This document shows positions 22,965 to 34,051 of a stretch of 38,070 nt of DNA, piece after piece. Both the position numbers and the translations under genes were made by a program. The notes below the pieces were generated by a model. That model saw only the letters and a program-made list of their open reading frames with translations, did not search any database and had not been told where the DNA came from. Position 1 is the stretch's first letter. Every line of letters begins with the position of its first letter. Source of the DNA: Folioceros fuciformis (lineage: Eukaryota; Anthocerotophyta; Anthocerotopsida; Anthocerotales); assembly GCA_049999805.1 (NCBI GenBank), contig JBNGIO010005930.1:1-38070 (forward strand). Reading direction: 5' to 3'.

Positions 22965-23117
22965 TGTTCACCTAAAACACCAACCCCGAAGCTTAGGTCT
23001 TGAAATTGCCTCTGGAAAGAACAACAGATCTTGCAGCGGCACAACGAAAGCAAAGCATGTTACCAGGAAGACTGTCCGTTGCTCAGGAATTGCGGGAAGC
23101 TTTTCTTCCGCATCCAT
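22157..23117 (-). CDS. WASHC3: WASH complex subunit 3 (CCDC53 homologue), six exons
   Basis: Exons by GT-AG borders and phase: 23064-23117, 22889-22971, 22643-22816, 22486-22564, 22342-22404, 22157-22240. They join in frame to 537 bases, a 178-residue protein (human WASHC3 has about 194). Matching segments in order are LPAIPEQRTVFL, VVHTVQLLNKFSAICEQKLA, RRVQRLDATIALLEAKL (coiled coil), a serine-rich linker, then VKDDPSYSRFFRMLQVGVP and a C terminus with SAEGFEPSLLDAPDA. WASHC3 belongs to the pentameric WASH complex that activates Arp2/3 actin nucleation on endosomes with retromer. The start is the ATG at 23117 before EEKLPAIP. The weakest border is the exon 4 donor (AAG/GTTAAC). No stops are present. 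I see the homology and phase fit directly; function in this organism is inferred. Confidence 0.87.
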
Positions 23118-23688
23118 GGGAAAAACAATGATCTGTAACTCTTGCCGAACGAGGTCGGGATCACCATAGGTGTTCTATGCTATACGGGGTCGTCAGCAAA
23201 TAATACACTTTCCACTTTGATTTGTTGTACCCAGATACATATATCCTGAACGTCCGGAGCAAAGTTCGTTGGTGGAGGGTGTTGATCTGGTAACGCTTGC
23301 CTGACCCAGGCAGACACAGAATCCATGGAGCAGAGGCAGGCAGGATCCATGGAGCAGAGTGAGCTTGACAAATCGACACAAATTCCGGCAAGCGAGGGAA
23401 GGCCGTCATGTTTATTGCCCGACGTGTGCGGGTCTGTACAGAATTGAGTTGTGTAAATAAAAGCAGCAGCAAAAACTGCTAAATAGTGGCAGCGTGTGTA
23501 GGCACCACTGATTCGGAGCAAGAGCACATGTCACAAGTTGGACCATTAAATCGAGGGTTCAAGGAGAGTTGAGCGCCGTACCGTTACACTGTCAAGAGAG
23601 TCAGGGAAAATATTGACAGCTCATGGGAAGAGCAGCTTGGTGCGGAGGAACAGGGCACCTTTTACCTGCAAAGACTAGCCATGACTTG
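23118..23688 (-). promoter_or_regulatory. Region between FATB 3' end and WASHC3 start
   Basis: About 570 bases between two genes on the same strand, so it must hold the FATB 3' UTR and the WASHC3 promoter and 5' UTR. A short direct repeat, ATCCATGGAGCAGAG, occurs at about 23321 and 23346. I found no convincing TATA box. Confidence 0.5.
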
Positions 23689-26170
23689 CTACTGAATGTA
23701 GCGTCCCTTCAGTCTCCAGACTGTTCTTCCTCGCACAATTTCTGAAAGATCTGACTGCATGCGTAGAAGGTGAGTATACTGCACATGGCCTGAGCTTCTG
23801 GGTGGTTGACTGGGAAGGATGGACTTGTGCCCATTTACTGAACCATAGGTTGAACCCTTGGGAGAACCGTTCACAGAACCATTGGCAGACCAGTTGGTCA
23901 AACCATTCAAAGACCCATTTGCCGAGCCATTCGAAGCTCCATTTGCCGAACCATTTACAGCCCCGTTTGTTCCACAAGATCCAGGACGCTGTAGTGTGGA
24001 AGATGATTCCGGTTCAGGGCATGTCATGGACTGAACAACATCTGAGTGGCTGCATTCTCGCCTGTATTCCAGAATCATGCTGGTCAACTCATGAGCCACC
24101 AGGAGAGATTGAGGGACACTCTGCACCAGACAACGATTCATTGTGTCAGTCAACCACAAAAACACTCAGTGATGTATACTATTCACAACCATTCAGGGGT
24201 CTCGTGACAGAAGGCGCCGTCACCTCAAGAACCCATCCGATGTACTTAACGTTGTTAACATGCTGATTCATGTCCATGTCGTTCAGGCGTGGCTGCATAC
24301 ATGCAGAACGACCATTGAGTGAAGGGAAAACCTCACTTCGTTGTATCATCCAACCCAAGGAGCAGAGAGATTTGAAGAGTTTCGAAACAAGCTCACCACA
24401 AGATCAGAGCGTATGTAAGGTGCAGAGTCGTCCAGCTTGGGAATTTTCTGAGTTGGCTTATCTTCCAGCACTGATCGATCCAGGAAGTAGGGGGAAATCT
24501 CAGCCCTGACATCGTCTGGCATCTTTGATAGTCTTCTCGTGTCTTGGTTCATCATGACCCAGGTACTGTATTCACCGGCTCAGCCATATCAAAATCTCAG
24601 ATACTTTCTCAGATCGATCAGTGACATTGTAGGCACTTGATAGCATGAGAAGAAACGAAAACCTCGGCTGCGGCTGCGGCTGCAGCTCGTGCACAGGATA
24701 AGAGAGCGGGCACAGACCAAGTACCTGGTTGCGCGAGCTAGAACGTTGCCGGATGCGTAATCGCTGACGAGAAAATCACGACGCATACCGTTTTTGCCAG
24801 TTCCACAAACCCATGAATCAATCTCAACGACATCTCCCCTGCATAAGTTGGAGAGCCCGCTGTCAACTCTAAAGCTTCAACTTCCGCCACAATTCCAACG
24901 ATTAAAAAAAGGAGGCTGAAACCTTTGACTTGGATGAACACTTACCATACAGGGTAGCGATCAACCTCGATGTGCATCCTGGTAACGACCCATATCAACC
25001 TGTGGCGCATCATGGCATGAGTTGTGCCCATTCCATCCCCAACAAAGTCCGACATTCCTACATGATTCAAGGCTGTTTCCTGCAGAGAAGGGCGATATCC
25101 ATACATTTCCACAAGCCCTCCACTTAGCAGCAGTATGAGATTTGACATACATGCTGCTAAACGTGACACTGACATGTCATGAAAGCGTGTAGAAAGGCCA
25201 ACATGTTAGTGCAGCTTCTACAGATACAGGTATGGTATCACACCTGAAACAGGTTGGTCAGGGTCTCAATAGAAGCGGTTCTGTCATAAGAGACCTCATA
25301 GGATCGTATGACAAACTGCTGTCGATAGACAAGGTCGTTCTCCACCAGACGACCCCTTTTCAAGGAATCAATAGACACCTGTGTTCTCCGTGCTGCCTCA
25401 TCTGCCCGTCTCTGCTTTTCCACTGCCAGTATGACAGTGGCTAGAGTGGCCAGAAAATTGGTGAGAGGCTTCTGCGTTTGTGGCGAGGGAGGAGGAACGA
25501 TGCCGCCTGCGTAGCTTCCGAGACCGGTGTGCAGTCCAGGACTTCCATTGTGCAGCAACTGATCAGCCTTGCTGTTGCTGGTCCCATTGACCTTGCCAGA
25601 GTAAGCTCGAGGAGGAGGAGGAGGAGAAGGCGCATCCTTGACCACCTCACGAGCTGGGGCAACGCGGTTGGGTGGTGTCTTGAGCTCTTGTTGCGTCCTG
25701 TTGTGTGAGACGTAGCCATCAGTGGAGGCTGAATTGGAGAGAAGAGATCTAGGCCTGCATCTGCCTGGACAACGTGGAGAACATGTGTGGTGCCGCTGTC
25801 GGGAAAATGACGAGACGATGGCACCGAGATCGTGTTCTAACCAGTTCCCGTGCCTGCTATCAGCTGAAGAGCAAGTGCAGGCACAAACGTGCGGGGAGGC
25901 GGGGTCCTGCTGCAGTCGTCCATCTCCAAACCAGGTCCTATGTCTGGAACACGTGGATAGCTGGCCCGGAGCCGGGGTCAGAAAGTGCGAAATCTCCTTG
26001 CGTCTTAGCGAGGGCCCCGGCGTTGGCAGCTCCTGTAGCCTGTGATGATGCGAAGTGGAGGCTGCGGGAGAAACAGGAGCAGCCCAGCCCGATCTAACAG
26101 TTTTAACGGCTGCATCCATCCCCAGCGCTGGCAGTCGTCTCACTCCCTCTCCCGCCCCTTCGCTGCTCAA
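23689..26170 (-). CDS. FATB: Plastid acyl-ACP thioesterase, FATB type, six exons
   Basis: It hydrolyses acyl-ACP (mainly saturated chains in this family) in the plastid stroma and frees fatty acids for export. Exons: 25244-26170, 24946-25079, 24725-24838, 24397-24565, 24224-24292, 23689-24120. Phases fit and give 614 residues; the family usually has about 360-450. Seen in order: a hydrophobic segment LTNFLATLATVILAVEKQ (236-253), RSYEVSYDRTASIETL, ETALNHV, NLIWVVTRM-like LIWVVTRMHIEVDRYP, WV-GTGKNGMRRDFLVSD, STWVMMNQDTRRLSKMPDD, DMNQHVNNVKYIGWVLE (Asp455, Asn457, His459), EYRREC (Glu493, Cys494) and QYTHLLRM, EIVRGRTVW. Extra length comes from a long low-complexity N terminus and an Asn-Gly-Ser/Ala repeat (about 515-560). 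The start at 26170 is uncertain: M18 (26119) opens a good transit peptide, and an unseen intron in exon 1 is possible. Confidence 0.94.
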
Positions 26171-26339
26171 GCCTGATGCCGCCCTGTCGCAGTTGCAGTT
26201 CCAGGTACAGAGCCCGCTTTGATGAGCGGCAGATCCAGAAGGGAGGACTCCCGCTCCACCCTTTCTTGGTTGCTGTGCGGGTACAGCGCATTTGTCAGAC
26301 TTGAACCTGCCAGCAACGCTAAGCCCGAGCTTGGGAGGA

Positions 26340-26346
26340 TATATAT
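26340..26346 (-). promoter_or_regulatory. TATA-like box upstream of FATB
   Basis: TATATAT, about 170 bases before the proposed FATB ATG on the minus strand. If used, the transcript would contain an upstream ATG at 26291 in another frame whose short frame overlaps the FATB start, so initiation there would be affected. Confidence 0.35.
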
Positions 26347-26439
26347 CGATGTCCTACGGACTTGAGGGCAAAGAAACAGACGGCTCAAGGACGCGGCAGT
26401 CTGAGCGAGAGCAACAGCAGAAACAGCAGCGTAGTTCAA

Positions 26440-28617
26440 AAAATGTGTCCGCTGGCCAGCATTCTTGAGCCTAATTTGTAGCTCCAGGCGAGCAGAAGCA
26501 GGAGGCGGACGTGCGAGACAGGGGCAGCGGGAGCGGGTTACGAAAAAGATTCATGGAGGCGGAGAGAGACAATGCAGGCGGCTGCTAGGGGGCCGCGAGG
26601 TCAGATCGGAAGGCGAGCGAGCGGGAGCAGAGGCCCTGAGGTACAGCGCGAGCTGCATTGGTTGGTGCAGCGAAATTAAGAGCAAAAGGCAGACGCGGGG
26701 AAGAGCGCGTCTTTGAGGGCAGCCAGGCAAGGCAAGGCCCAGGCCAGGCCTGCGCGCAGACAGCAGACAGGACTGGCAGCGGCAGCGAGCGTGGAAAGAG
26801 GCGGAAAAAGCAGGGAAGCAAGGCAGCGAGGGAGTAAGGCAGAGGGCAGGCAGACAGGCAAGGGAGAATCGGACGAGAGGCCGGCCCGGCCCAGCCCAGC
26901 CCGGTGGAGAAGAGCAGAGGCAAATGCAAAGGCAAGGCAATGGAAAGGCAAAGGCAGGAACGTCAAGTGTGCGGGACTCGGAATGCACACTTGCACAGCT
27001 AACGATGTTGATGAGAGAGAGAGGAACCCAGGACACGAGCCGACTCCTACGCGAGACGTCTCTCAGAGTCCGAAACGAGACTAGTACTTGAACTTTTGTG
27101 AATCGGCGAGTGGGCTTGATGCATGCGGGCGAAGGAACCAAGGCAGAAGGAAACATCCTCCGGCCAGGGCCTAGTTCAATCGAGGTGGAGGGACCAAGCT
27201 TTTGAAGGAGGGGGATGCATATGATTCGAACAGATCATTCGGGGCTTGGGCTCGGGAGCGTCCACACGAACGACAACTCTCATCAAGCAGTCGACCATGA
27301 CCGAGACTGCGACGAGATCATCACCAACAACGGGGAAAATGAAGGACATCAAGGTCTCCCCTCTTTATCAGTTGGTTCCACGGAGAAGCGAGCGGAATGG
27401 CCGTGTGAGGCGGTGTCGTTGGAAGTGGAGGGGGGTGGGTGGGAGGTCATAAATGGCTCGGCTGCCCTGCTATCCATCTATTTTCTGGTTGGGGAGCGCA
27501 CAGTGAGCTGCCATCAATTTTGCAGTTGGCCTCCCAGCTAGGCCAAGCTGAACTGTTCCAGCTTTCAGTCCTTCCGAACAATGGGCTTGTCGCAATTTGT
27601 TGGTCAGGAGTCTCTTCACCTTTGGTCCCTCTCACTCACTGCATCCCTCACCTACTACGATGCCGCGACCGGGAGCTGCTGTTATTACCTATTCCAGACC
27701 TGCAGACCCTACAGGACACCTACCTCCCTGCACACACGACTACGGCAAGGAAGGACCTCATCATAACTAACAGCCTTGAATTGCTATGGGGGGTAACTGC
27801 GCGCAAGTATTCCATGCACATTTCCACTCAACCTTCCATTCCTTCCCTTCCCTTCCCTGAGTATTTCCTGCCCCCGCCTTTCATTCCCTGTGCTGTATCT
27901 TCTGCCCCCAATCTCTGATCGGCATCTCCCTCTTGGAAAGAGCCCATCGTTGTAATTAGACAACCAGGCAGGCGCACAGTGAGGGAGGCAGGGAGGAAGA
28001 CAGTCGAGCCACATTCCACCCCCATGTTCAGCTTCCACAGCCGCTCATGCTAGCCTGCCCTTCAGTGGGTGGGGATGTTTGTGGGGCCGGGGCCACCTCC
28101 AGCCAGCCAGCCTCTCGAGGCAGGGGCCGCGCCACAGTGGGGGGCCCCTGCTGTGTCCACCTTGCCAACGGTCCGCTCCACCAGTTCAAACTGTCACCGC
28201 CACTGTGTTGCTGGCTGGGCGATGGATCCAAACTGCCAGCCCAGCCGAGAGGGCAGGGCAGGGCAGGGCCAGGACAGCAGATTCATTTCCACGTCCTGCG
28301 TGCTGCAAGCTGGCACCTCGAGCTGACTCCCTGGCACCTCCTGGCTCCACCACCGCCACATGCATTCCATACATCGGCTCACATGCAGCTTGCCCAAGAC
28401 GCTGTCATTCAATACAAGCCCGATTGCCCAACCCAACTCAACCTAACCTAACCTAACCTAACCCAACCCCACCCACTGCAACCACTCAACCGTCTCCTTT
28501 CTTTCTATACAAAAACTTGTCTTTCCTTTACCAAAGAGAGGAAAAAACCCTAAGTCTATGATCTAAAACACCCATCATCGCCCATCACGGCTCCGGCATC
28601 CTCCAACCAGCACTACT
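26440..28617. other. Intergenic region between TSR3 and FATB, GC-rich low complexity
   Basis: From about 26500 to 26960 the plus strand is dominated by G/A/C-rich runs such as GGCAAGGCAAGG; the minus strand is correspondingly pyrimidine-rich and may be the FATB distal promoter or 5' UTR. A GGGCA array lies near 28254-28270 and a CCTAA pentamer array at about 28441-28467. Several frames over 100 codons are open (26551-27156 minus, 27439-27918 plus), but they are compositionally driven and match no family. I see no gene. Confidence 0.55.
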
Positions 28618-30418
28618 CTACTGTACTCGCAGCTGCTCCTCTTGGTCAACCAAGCGCTCGCTACCATCACTACTCTCCCCGCTACGCTCCTCCTGCTCAT
28701 CCTCTTCGTCAGAGTCCCTATTGGTGTTCCGCACCAGAGGTGGTAATCCATCCTCATCAAGGCCACCCTCTTCTTCAGCGTCTGCCAATGCGGGGATGGG
28801 GAAGGGGGAGGAGCCGAAGAGTGTTACTTTCACACCAACCGTACCATAATATATACACCACCAAAAGCACACCCACCCTCCCAGCAACTGAGCTTACCAG
28901 CTAGACTGCGCTGAGGCTTCGTCGAAGTAGCCAGCCAGCTGTTTTGCACTGCTACTACTTCCATTCCCGACGAGCACGAGGCGTACAGATTCAACAGTTG
29001 ACTGCCCACGGCAAGAAAGGTGAGGGGCATCCATGACAGTCACAGGCTGTATACAACTTTCGGGAACTACTAGAAAGGCAGTAGAATCACCTACCGGTTG
29101 AGCGTAAGAAAGGAGTGACCCCACTTGAACTTGTCCAGTATTTCACTCCCCGCGTCATCCTCACCGCTGAGACAACAACGACGAACAACGCAAGGAAAAC
29201 AATCTGCAGCGTCATCTCAAGTCCTCATGAGACCCAGGAGCATGGGGTTCCTAGGAGCATGCGAGAAAAACCTGAAAGTCCATGGAGCACGAAGTTACCA
29301 GATAATCAACGCTGCAGCCAGAGCTTCAACACATGACAGCTTGCAGGGATGTCCGTAGTTTACAGGGTTGGCGGCCAGCAGCCATGGCACTGCAAGGAGA
29401 AATGACCACAACGGTTTGAGTCTATCTAGAAATTGCTGGAGGAACAAACTCATACACAAAGACGCAGAAGCAAAAGCACACTTTACATAGGCGAGGTGCA
29501 TTGCATCGAATATGGGCAAAGGGTACAGCTTCCAACATGGCCCAGGAACAGTCTATCACAGATAGCCCACGATCCCGCACCAGTTGCTGATCCTCCCTGG
29601 AGATACACTTCTGTCCCCTGGGGCTGCACAAACAGAAGACGGTCCCAACACACAACTCAACGGGCTGCTGCACATACAAGAAGGCTCCACGAGGTTGCAA
29701 TCACAACACCTTGCTCTTGCCCATCGTCATGGCCATCAGAATTTCTGCTTTAACACAAACGAAAATAGGGGTTACCTGAGCACAACTCCTGCAAAACGCT
29801 GTTGGACTTTCAACTCCTGCAAAAAGACGAGGAAAACACCCAAGTCAGCATCATTGGTGACCAGATACAAGCTCAGGAACCATGACTCCCATCCGCCGAG
29901 GAGGTACCGAAAACAAGGGGAAAAAACAAACCCTTAAATATCCCAAACGCGCAAGCTTCCTGCCGGTGCATCGCTTGGCGTCACATTGTCCAAAGTCCTG
30001 CAAACCCAGACGCATGAGCAGAAGGCACAGCCAACAAGGCCAAAAACCTGCAACCAGCAGTACTGGAAAGACGCTTACCCACATAGCCAAATGAACACTT
30101 AATTTCTTCCGGTCTTGCCCGGACACTGGAGGCAGCAAACAGCAATTTGTAAGACAGAGCAGTTGAGAGCAAAGTTGAGCCAGACAAAACCACCCAGCCA
30201 GCCGCTACCAATACCTGAGACAGGGCTGTTGGACGGCAAGCTCTGCGGCTCCTGATCTGCAGCCCTGGCGACCAGCACGTACAAGGAAATGATTCAGAAC
30301 CTCGGTCCAGCGGACAGACGGACGGCCAAACCGATCCCAGCCTGTCAGGAATTTGCACAGCACAGCAGAGAAAAAGCAAGACAAAACACTCACAAAAAAG
30401 CACCATGTTTGGAAGCAT
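28618..30418 (-). CDS. TSR3: 18S rRNA aminocarboxypropyltransferase TSR3, about ten exons
   Basis: It transfers the aminocarboxypropyl group of S-adenosylmethionine to the hypermodified pseudouridine of 18S rRNA late in 40S assembly. Confident exons: 30079-30125, 29932-29997, 29776-29816, 29487-29623, 29299-29389, 29095-29166, 28898-29001, 28618-28781; all phases agree. Motifs in order are [109 protein letters not shown] and VAVQNSWL, then an acidic tail ([10 protein letters not shown]). The N-terminal exons are tentative: 30394-30418 (ATG 30418, or 30433 in frame) and 30215-30256. They keep the frame and give about 262-267 residues, but this part is poorly conserved in the family. The stop is TAG at 28618-28620. 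Confidence 0.93.
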
Positions 30419-30433
30419 GGCGGGGAGCCGCAT

Positions 30434-31307
30434 GCCGCTGCCATGTGCGGCTGTGGCTTGGGCTGGAACTGTGAGAGTGACCTACGCTATTGCGCCCCAT
30501 GCCAGCAACAACCACAGACAGTCCTGCCTCCTTCTCCTTCTGCTGCTGCTCCTTCACTTCACTTCCCTTCTGGAACTTTGTCAACGCAGTCAGTCGGATC
30601 CGTACCAATTCTCCAGCTGCTTTGCCTCCTGCCGCAACAAGGCCTTGCTCGGGATTCGATGCTATGCTACGCTGCCTCCCCCAACGATCGCTACCGATGA
30701 AATCCACCCAGCTGCTGCTGCTGGAGGGATGCACATTCACATGCACATGCACATGCACATGCCCATGTCCATGCTCACATGCATACATGTATAGCCCAAA
30801 CGACGAACTTCCGGCGGCGACGGATCCCCATATATTGCATCGCAGGCCGTCCAAGTGGCCGTTGCCCACGCAGCCTCGATCCCGCGCCTCTCCCTTCCCT
30901 TCCCTTCCGTCGTTTTTACGACTCTCTCCTATTAATAGACGCAAATGTTAAGTCATGTATAGCCCTTACTTATATGCAAGTACTCTACTATCCAAGCCCT
31001 TACTTATATGTAGGTAACTCTACTAACCAAGCCCTTCCTGATGTATATATATATACTCTACCGGTAGTAACTAAGACCGTAAAAAAGTGTACGTACTAAA
31101 AAAGGCGTAGGCAGTCTTTGCGTTCTATTTTGCCTACGTAATCGATGAGGGTTAGCAAGTGGTAATGAATTAGCAAGAAACAAAATAAGAAAGTAAGCAA
31201 GTAAAGCCTCTTCGTTTCCATCTCTGTTCAGATCTCGTGTACATAGTAAGAAAATGTCCGTGGCGTGTGCACGTGTGAGTGACGCCGTGGTGACTTCACT
31301 CACTCAC
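30434..31307. other. Region between PPO 3' end and TSR3 with microsatellite and short tandem repeat
   Basis: A CATGCA hexamer microsatellite lies at about 30730-30785. Three copies of a 34-35 bp unit starting AGCCCTT (30961, 30995, 31030) follow. The 184-codon minus frame at 30390-30944 reads through the hexamer as HVHVHV and shows no family; I do not call it. The stretch should contain the TSR3 promoter. Confidence 0.6.
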
Positions 31308-33987
31308 TCACTCGTACTCGATTCTGAAGGCCTTAGCAACGATAGGATTGGCCTGAGCGTCAGCGCCTCGTGGCACGATCGTGACGACCAGGTTGGAGAC
31401 GTCCTTGATGCCCAGGTCCTTGAGCGTGTCGCCGATGCCCAGACGGAGAGTGGCCTGCCGGTCCGACATGCCGGCCATGCCACCGGCGAAGTGCGGAATG
31501 TTGTAGAAGCTGCCCACATACTCGGCGGCGCTCAGCGGCGTATTCTGGTCGGCGTCCGGGAGGTTGAGGAAGACGTCAAAGTGCGTGACGCGGTCGCACG
31601 GCACAGTCACACCCTCGATTACCAACACCTCTTCCTCCTCGTCGTCATCCGCCGACGGGAATAGGCTCCGGGACTTCACCCGCCGCTGGGGCCTCGGCAC
31701 CTTGAAGCTCAGGCTCCTGTCCAGCTTTTTGTCCCCGTCGCCGAACTCCGGCAGCCCATCCGCCGCCGCCGGCGACGCTGCCATCGCCGTCTGATCGCCC
31801 CCGAACATCCAGCTCCTGCGGGAGGTGGTGGCCGGAGCCCCAGACGCGGCGCTCGCGCTCAGGGCCACCGGCCTGAAGTCCTTCCACGCGTCCGGCACCG
31901 CCTGGTAGGTGTAGCCCAGCCGCTCCGTGGCCACGGCGTCACCCACCCGCACCCGGACCTGAGTGAGCTCACAGACAGACAGCACGAGCCGGATTAACAT
32001 CTCTGTGAGACTCGTGCGGTTCGAAGTTCGAAGGGATTGTGTGATGTAACACCATAATGGGATTGGGACTGACCAGATCGCCGTTCTCGTCGTAGAATAG
32101 GAACTCCGAGTTGAGCCAGTCGGAGTCGGTGGGATCACGGCGACGGCCGCCCGGGAGCGTCTTCCACACGCTCCACAACCTGTCGATGTTGGCGTGGTGC
32201 GCGAAGAAAATGGGGTCGCGGCCGGCGGAGTAGAAGTTGCCCATGTCCTCGGCGTTCGGGTTGTTCTCGTTCCCCGTCCACACGTGGACGACGCCATGGG
32301 GGACATTCTCCACGGTGCCGCCTCCGGGGGGCTGCGCGTCGCCCTCCCTGTACGCCTGGCCGAAGAAGAGGCTGGTGGTTCGGGCACCGCTCACCAGCTG
32401 CTGGTACATGATGTTGTTGTTGGCATCCCGGAGCTGCGCGTCGGTGAGGTTCTGGGCCGTGAAGCTGAAACTTACCAGAGTGGGAGGCTGATGGGTCGGG
32501 CTGCGGTTGGCGTCGAAGAGGCTGGCATTGTTGACGTAAAGCGGCGGCAGGATGTTGGCAAAGGGCGCCGACGTCGTCTGGTTGTCCCAGTTCCAGAAGG
32601 GCAGAGCAAAGTTCGGGTCTCCCACCAGCGACGCCAGGATGCGCTCATGGAAGTAGAGGTACCAGCGGTGGAAGGGAAAGAAGAGCCAGGAGTTGTGTAC
32701 CTGCAGTGGCGTCACGCCGTCCGCCTGCGTGTACCCGGCGTCGCAGTACGCGCAGTGCACGTTCGCCTGCTGCGTGTAGGACCTGGGATCGGACGCGGGG
32801 AGAGCGCGCAGAAGCTCGTATGCTTTGTTGTACTTGGCCACATAGTCGGCACTCACCAGGTGCGCCGGCTGCCGCACTCGCAGCGGCCCCGGGGCCGGGA
32901 AGGAGAAGGCCTTCACCGGCCTCGTCGGCAGCGGCGGGCAGCAGTTCACTTGCACGCCGGGAACCGTCGCTGCCACGCATTTGCCAATGTCCGGGGGCAC
33001 GATCGGCGAAGCTCCCGCCTCTCCGAGAAACAGTGGCACGCCCGCGGCTGCTGCAGCTGACACTGATGTCGCCACCAACAGCTGCCTCCGGTCTATACCG
33101 CTGCTCGTCTGTTCACCACGCACTGCTCCTTCCCTGCGGATGGACACCAGCATCGCCTACTTCACGGTTAGGTTATTGCAGCACGCTGCCTCATCGACAT
33201 TCGGGTGTTAGGTTTCTGCCATCACTCGGGATTGGCAGCATGACTCTGACACAGTCAACAACAACGACGACGACAACAATGCCCCTCACTACTTGCTCAA
33301 TCAAACAAGCACAGCAGGGACAACGATAGCAGACCTTCCAATCCCCATCCTTCACTGAGCAGCGGCAACCACAACAATCAGCCACTTTGAACCCAAAATG
33401 TCTTCAACTTTCAATCCGAATTTCTCAGTATAGCAGCAACAACTGTCAGTCATCTACCTCTAGTCGTCGGAACTCCGAGTGCACAATCCGCAACTTCGAT
33501 CCCTACTCTAACGGCCTAACGACAAACATCGTCCTCTAAGACTAGATACTTCAAACGCATAAGAACTTCCCTTCCGATCCGCGCCGCTTACTAGCAGCAG
33601 CAACAACATGCAACCAATCCACCCCCCCTCACCAAAAAAAAAAAAATTCGCATCTTGCACAAACAAACGAGAGACCTTCAATCAGCAGCCGAAGCACTCG
33701 GACTCAGATCGGCATTGCTAGCTCGCTAACCTGGTCGGCACGGGGAGCTCCTTCTCCTCTTCAGCGGAAGATGAACCTCTTGGAGCAGCACGACTAGCCC
33801 GGGTACGGATCTGGAGCGGCTTCTGTTCCGGGAAGCGGATGCGTCCGGAGGAGGCGCGGAAGAGGGATGCTCGGAGATGCTTGGAAGCAGGATCGGCGGA
33901 GGCAGAATGTGGGCCGGTGGACGGGCGGACCTGTGACATTGCAGCGGCAGAGGACGCCATTGCCGTTGCCGTTCCCATGGCTGCCAT
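31308..33987 (-). CDS. PPO: Polyphenol oxidase (catechol oxidase), thylakoid lumen, three exons
   Basis: A type 3 copper enzyme oxidising o-diphenols to quinones. Exons 33731-33987, 32074-33133 and 31308-31958 join in phase to 655 residues. Residues 1-85 form an Ala/Ser-rich plastid transit peptide. A twin-arginine motif DRRQLL (Arg101-102) with an Ala-rich stretch is the lumen-targeting signal. CuA ligands are His212 (in VHCAYC, with thioether Cys216), His232 and His241. CuB ligands are His365, His369 (HGVVH) and His399 (FAHHANIDR). DWLNSEFLFYDENGDL marks the DWL domain and HFDVFLNLPD with AEYVGSFYNIPHF the KFDV domain. Between them an unusual basic then acidic linker (RRVKSRS, then a DDDEEEE run) replaces the usual shorter one. 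GC-rich coding sequence. All ligands are present, so it appears active. Confidence 0.97.
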
Positions 33988-34044
33988 AGCTGCTATCCAA
34001 GGTCACCTGTGGGGAGCGCAGTGACACAGATAATGCCCGTCTCC

Positions 34045-34051
34045 ATTTATA
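34045..34051 (-). promoter_or_regulatory. TATA box of the polyphenol oxidase gene
   Basis: TATAAAT on the minus strand, 58-64 bases before the PPO ATG at 33987, in a GC-rich surround. This is well placed for transcription starting about 25-30 bases upstream of the ATG. Confidence 0.7.

Noticed and set aside
26551-27156. 201-codon Leu/Pro/Cys-rich minus-strand frame
   Set aside because: Open only because the strand is pyrimidine-rich; there are overlapping open frames in other phases and no domain.
28441-28467. CCTAA pentamer array as telomeric sequence
   Set aside because: Only about four units, in a gene-rich region, and the plant telomere unit is CCCTAAA; treated as a simple repeat.
30390-30944. 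184-codon minus-strand frame upstream of TSR3
   Set aside because: It reads through the CATGCA microsatellite as HVHV repeats and through low-complexity DNA, with no family resemblance; it overlaps the TSR3 promoter and tentative first exon in another frame.
32194-33060. 288-codon plus-strand frame opposite polyphenol oxidase
   Set aside because: A shadow of the GC-rich PPO coding exon; the minus strand has full domain evidence.
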